The position numbers and the translations under genes are program-made. The notes beneath the pieces were generated by a model. That model searched no databases, was not told the origin of the DNA, and worked only from the letters and a program-made list of their open reading frames with translations. DNA of 6,191 nucleotides from Porphyromonadaceae bacterium (GTDB taxonomy: Bacteria > Bacteroidota > Bacteroidia > Bacteroidales > Tannerellaceae): the NCBI GenBank assembly GCA_003517945.1, contig DOZP01000086.1:255-6445 (forward strand), written 5' to 3'. Of this stretch, positions 5,808 through 6,191 are shown one piece after another. Every line of letters begins with the position of its first letter. The first letter of the stretch is position 1.

Positions 5808-6191
5808 TCACCGGTTTATATTTAGTTTATGAAGGACATCGCGGATTTTTTCGAATGTAGTGATTCGCGTCGGGACAAGCGGTAGCCGTAGCCTGTTTTC
5901 AATGAATCCCATCATATTTAACATGCTTTTTACGCCGGCCGGATTACCGTCAACAAATAACAATTCGAATAATTCGGCAAAGCGCGAATGTATGATGCGT
6001 GCGTTTTGGTAATCGCCCTGAAGCGCTAATCGCACCATACGGCCGAATTCTTTCGGGAAAGCGTTGCCGATGACGGATATAACTCCGACCGCACCTAATG
6101 CGATCAGCGGGAATGTGATCCCATCATCGCCTGAGATTACCTGAAATTCAGACGGTTTGTGTTTGATTATATCATCCATTTGTGCAATATT
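5808..6191 (-). CDS. dapA: 4-hydroxy-tetrahydrodipicolinate synthase, C-terminal part
   Basis: The reverse frame is open from the window edge at 6191 to a TGA at 5808-5810, giving the last 127 residues of a protein that is normally about 295 long. DapA condenses pyruvate with aspartate semialdehyde, the first committed step to diaminopimelate and lysine, in the cytoplasm. Visible family features are VISGDDGITFPLIALGAVG with the conserved GDD, then GVISVIGNAFPKEF, the GDYQNAR-x2-H helix, LFVDGNPAGVKSML (as in the family's N-P-x2-VK) and RLPLVP near the end. The first ATG in view at 6179 is internal, since the frame continues upstream with family-like sequence. The Schiff-base lysine and catalytic tyrosine lie outside the window, so related aldolases of the same superfamily (for example N-acetylneuraminate lyase) are not strictly excluded, but the visible motifs favour DapA. 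Its stop converges on the lipoprotein gene 7 bases away. Confidence 0.93.
   Translation of the reverse strand, partial: NIAQMDDIIKHKPSEFQVISGDDGITFPLIALGAVGVISVIGNAFPKEFGRMVRLALQGDYQNARIIHSRFAELFELLFVDGNPAGVKSMLNMMGFIENRLRLPLVPTRITTFEKIRDVLHKLNINR

Overview
The window looks like chromosomal DNA of a Bacteroidales bacterium (Bacteroides/Parabacteroides-like; genus not resolved). The evidence is two promoters with the Bacteroidetes -7 box TAnnTTTG (TATATTTG at 544-537 on the minus strand, TATCTTTG at 3469-3476 on the plus strand), few clear Shine-Dalgarno sites, a DUF4270 lipoprotein (a family typical of Bacteroidetes) and moderately AT-rich coding sequence. I see no mobile element, CRISPR array, tRNA or rRNA.

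Left part, all on the minus strand. Positions 1-510 hold the N-terminal 170 residues of a sugar kinase of the aminoglycoside-phosphotransferase fold, closest by eye to N-acetylhexosamine 1-kinase (NahK), with its own promoter. Next, reading right to left, are panC (pantoate + beta-alanine ligase) and panD (aspartate 1-decarboxylase), coupled by a 4-base ATGA overlap, then a hairpin that may be a terminator, then a MATE-family multidrug/Na+ antiporter at 677-2017. PanD makes beta-alanine and PanC joins it to pantoate, so the pair covers the last steps of pantothenate (vitamin B5, coenzyme A precursor) synthesis. panB and panE are not in the window.

Middle. Positions 3290-3501 separate panC from a divergent plus-strand pair. 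This interval holds a plus-strand promoter preceded by two long T tracts, a minus-strand terminator-like hairpin in the panC leader, and a doubtful 64-residue open frame with one predicted membrane segment.

Right part. The plus-strand pair at 3502-5800 is a short, degenerate glycogen/starch-synthase-like protein (N-terminal GT5 domain only, substrate-binding K-x-G-G motif lost) followed after 10 bases by a DUF4270 outer-membrane-type lipoprotein of unknown function. It is the least explained part of the window. A partial dapA (lysine/diaminopimelate pathway) enters from the right edge on the minus strand and converges on the lipoprotein gene with only 7 bases between the two stop codons.

Most of the window is ordinary core metabolism. 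The points worth a second look are the GlgA-like/DUF4270 pair, the possible attenuator before panC, and the two dyads lying on the nahK-like promoter.
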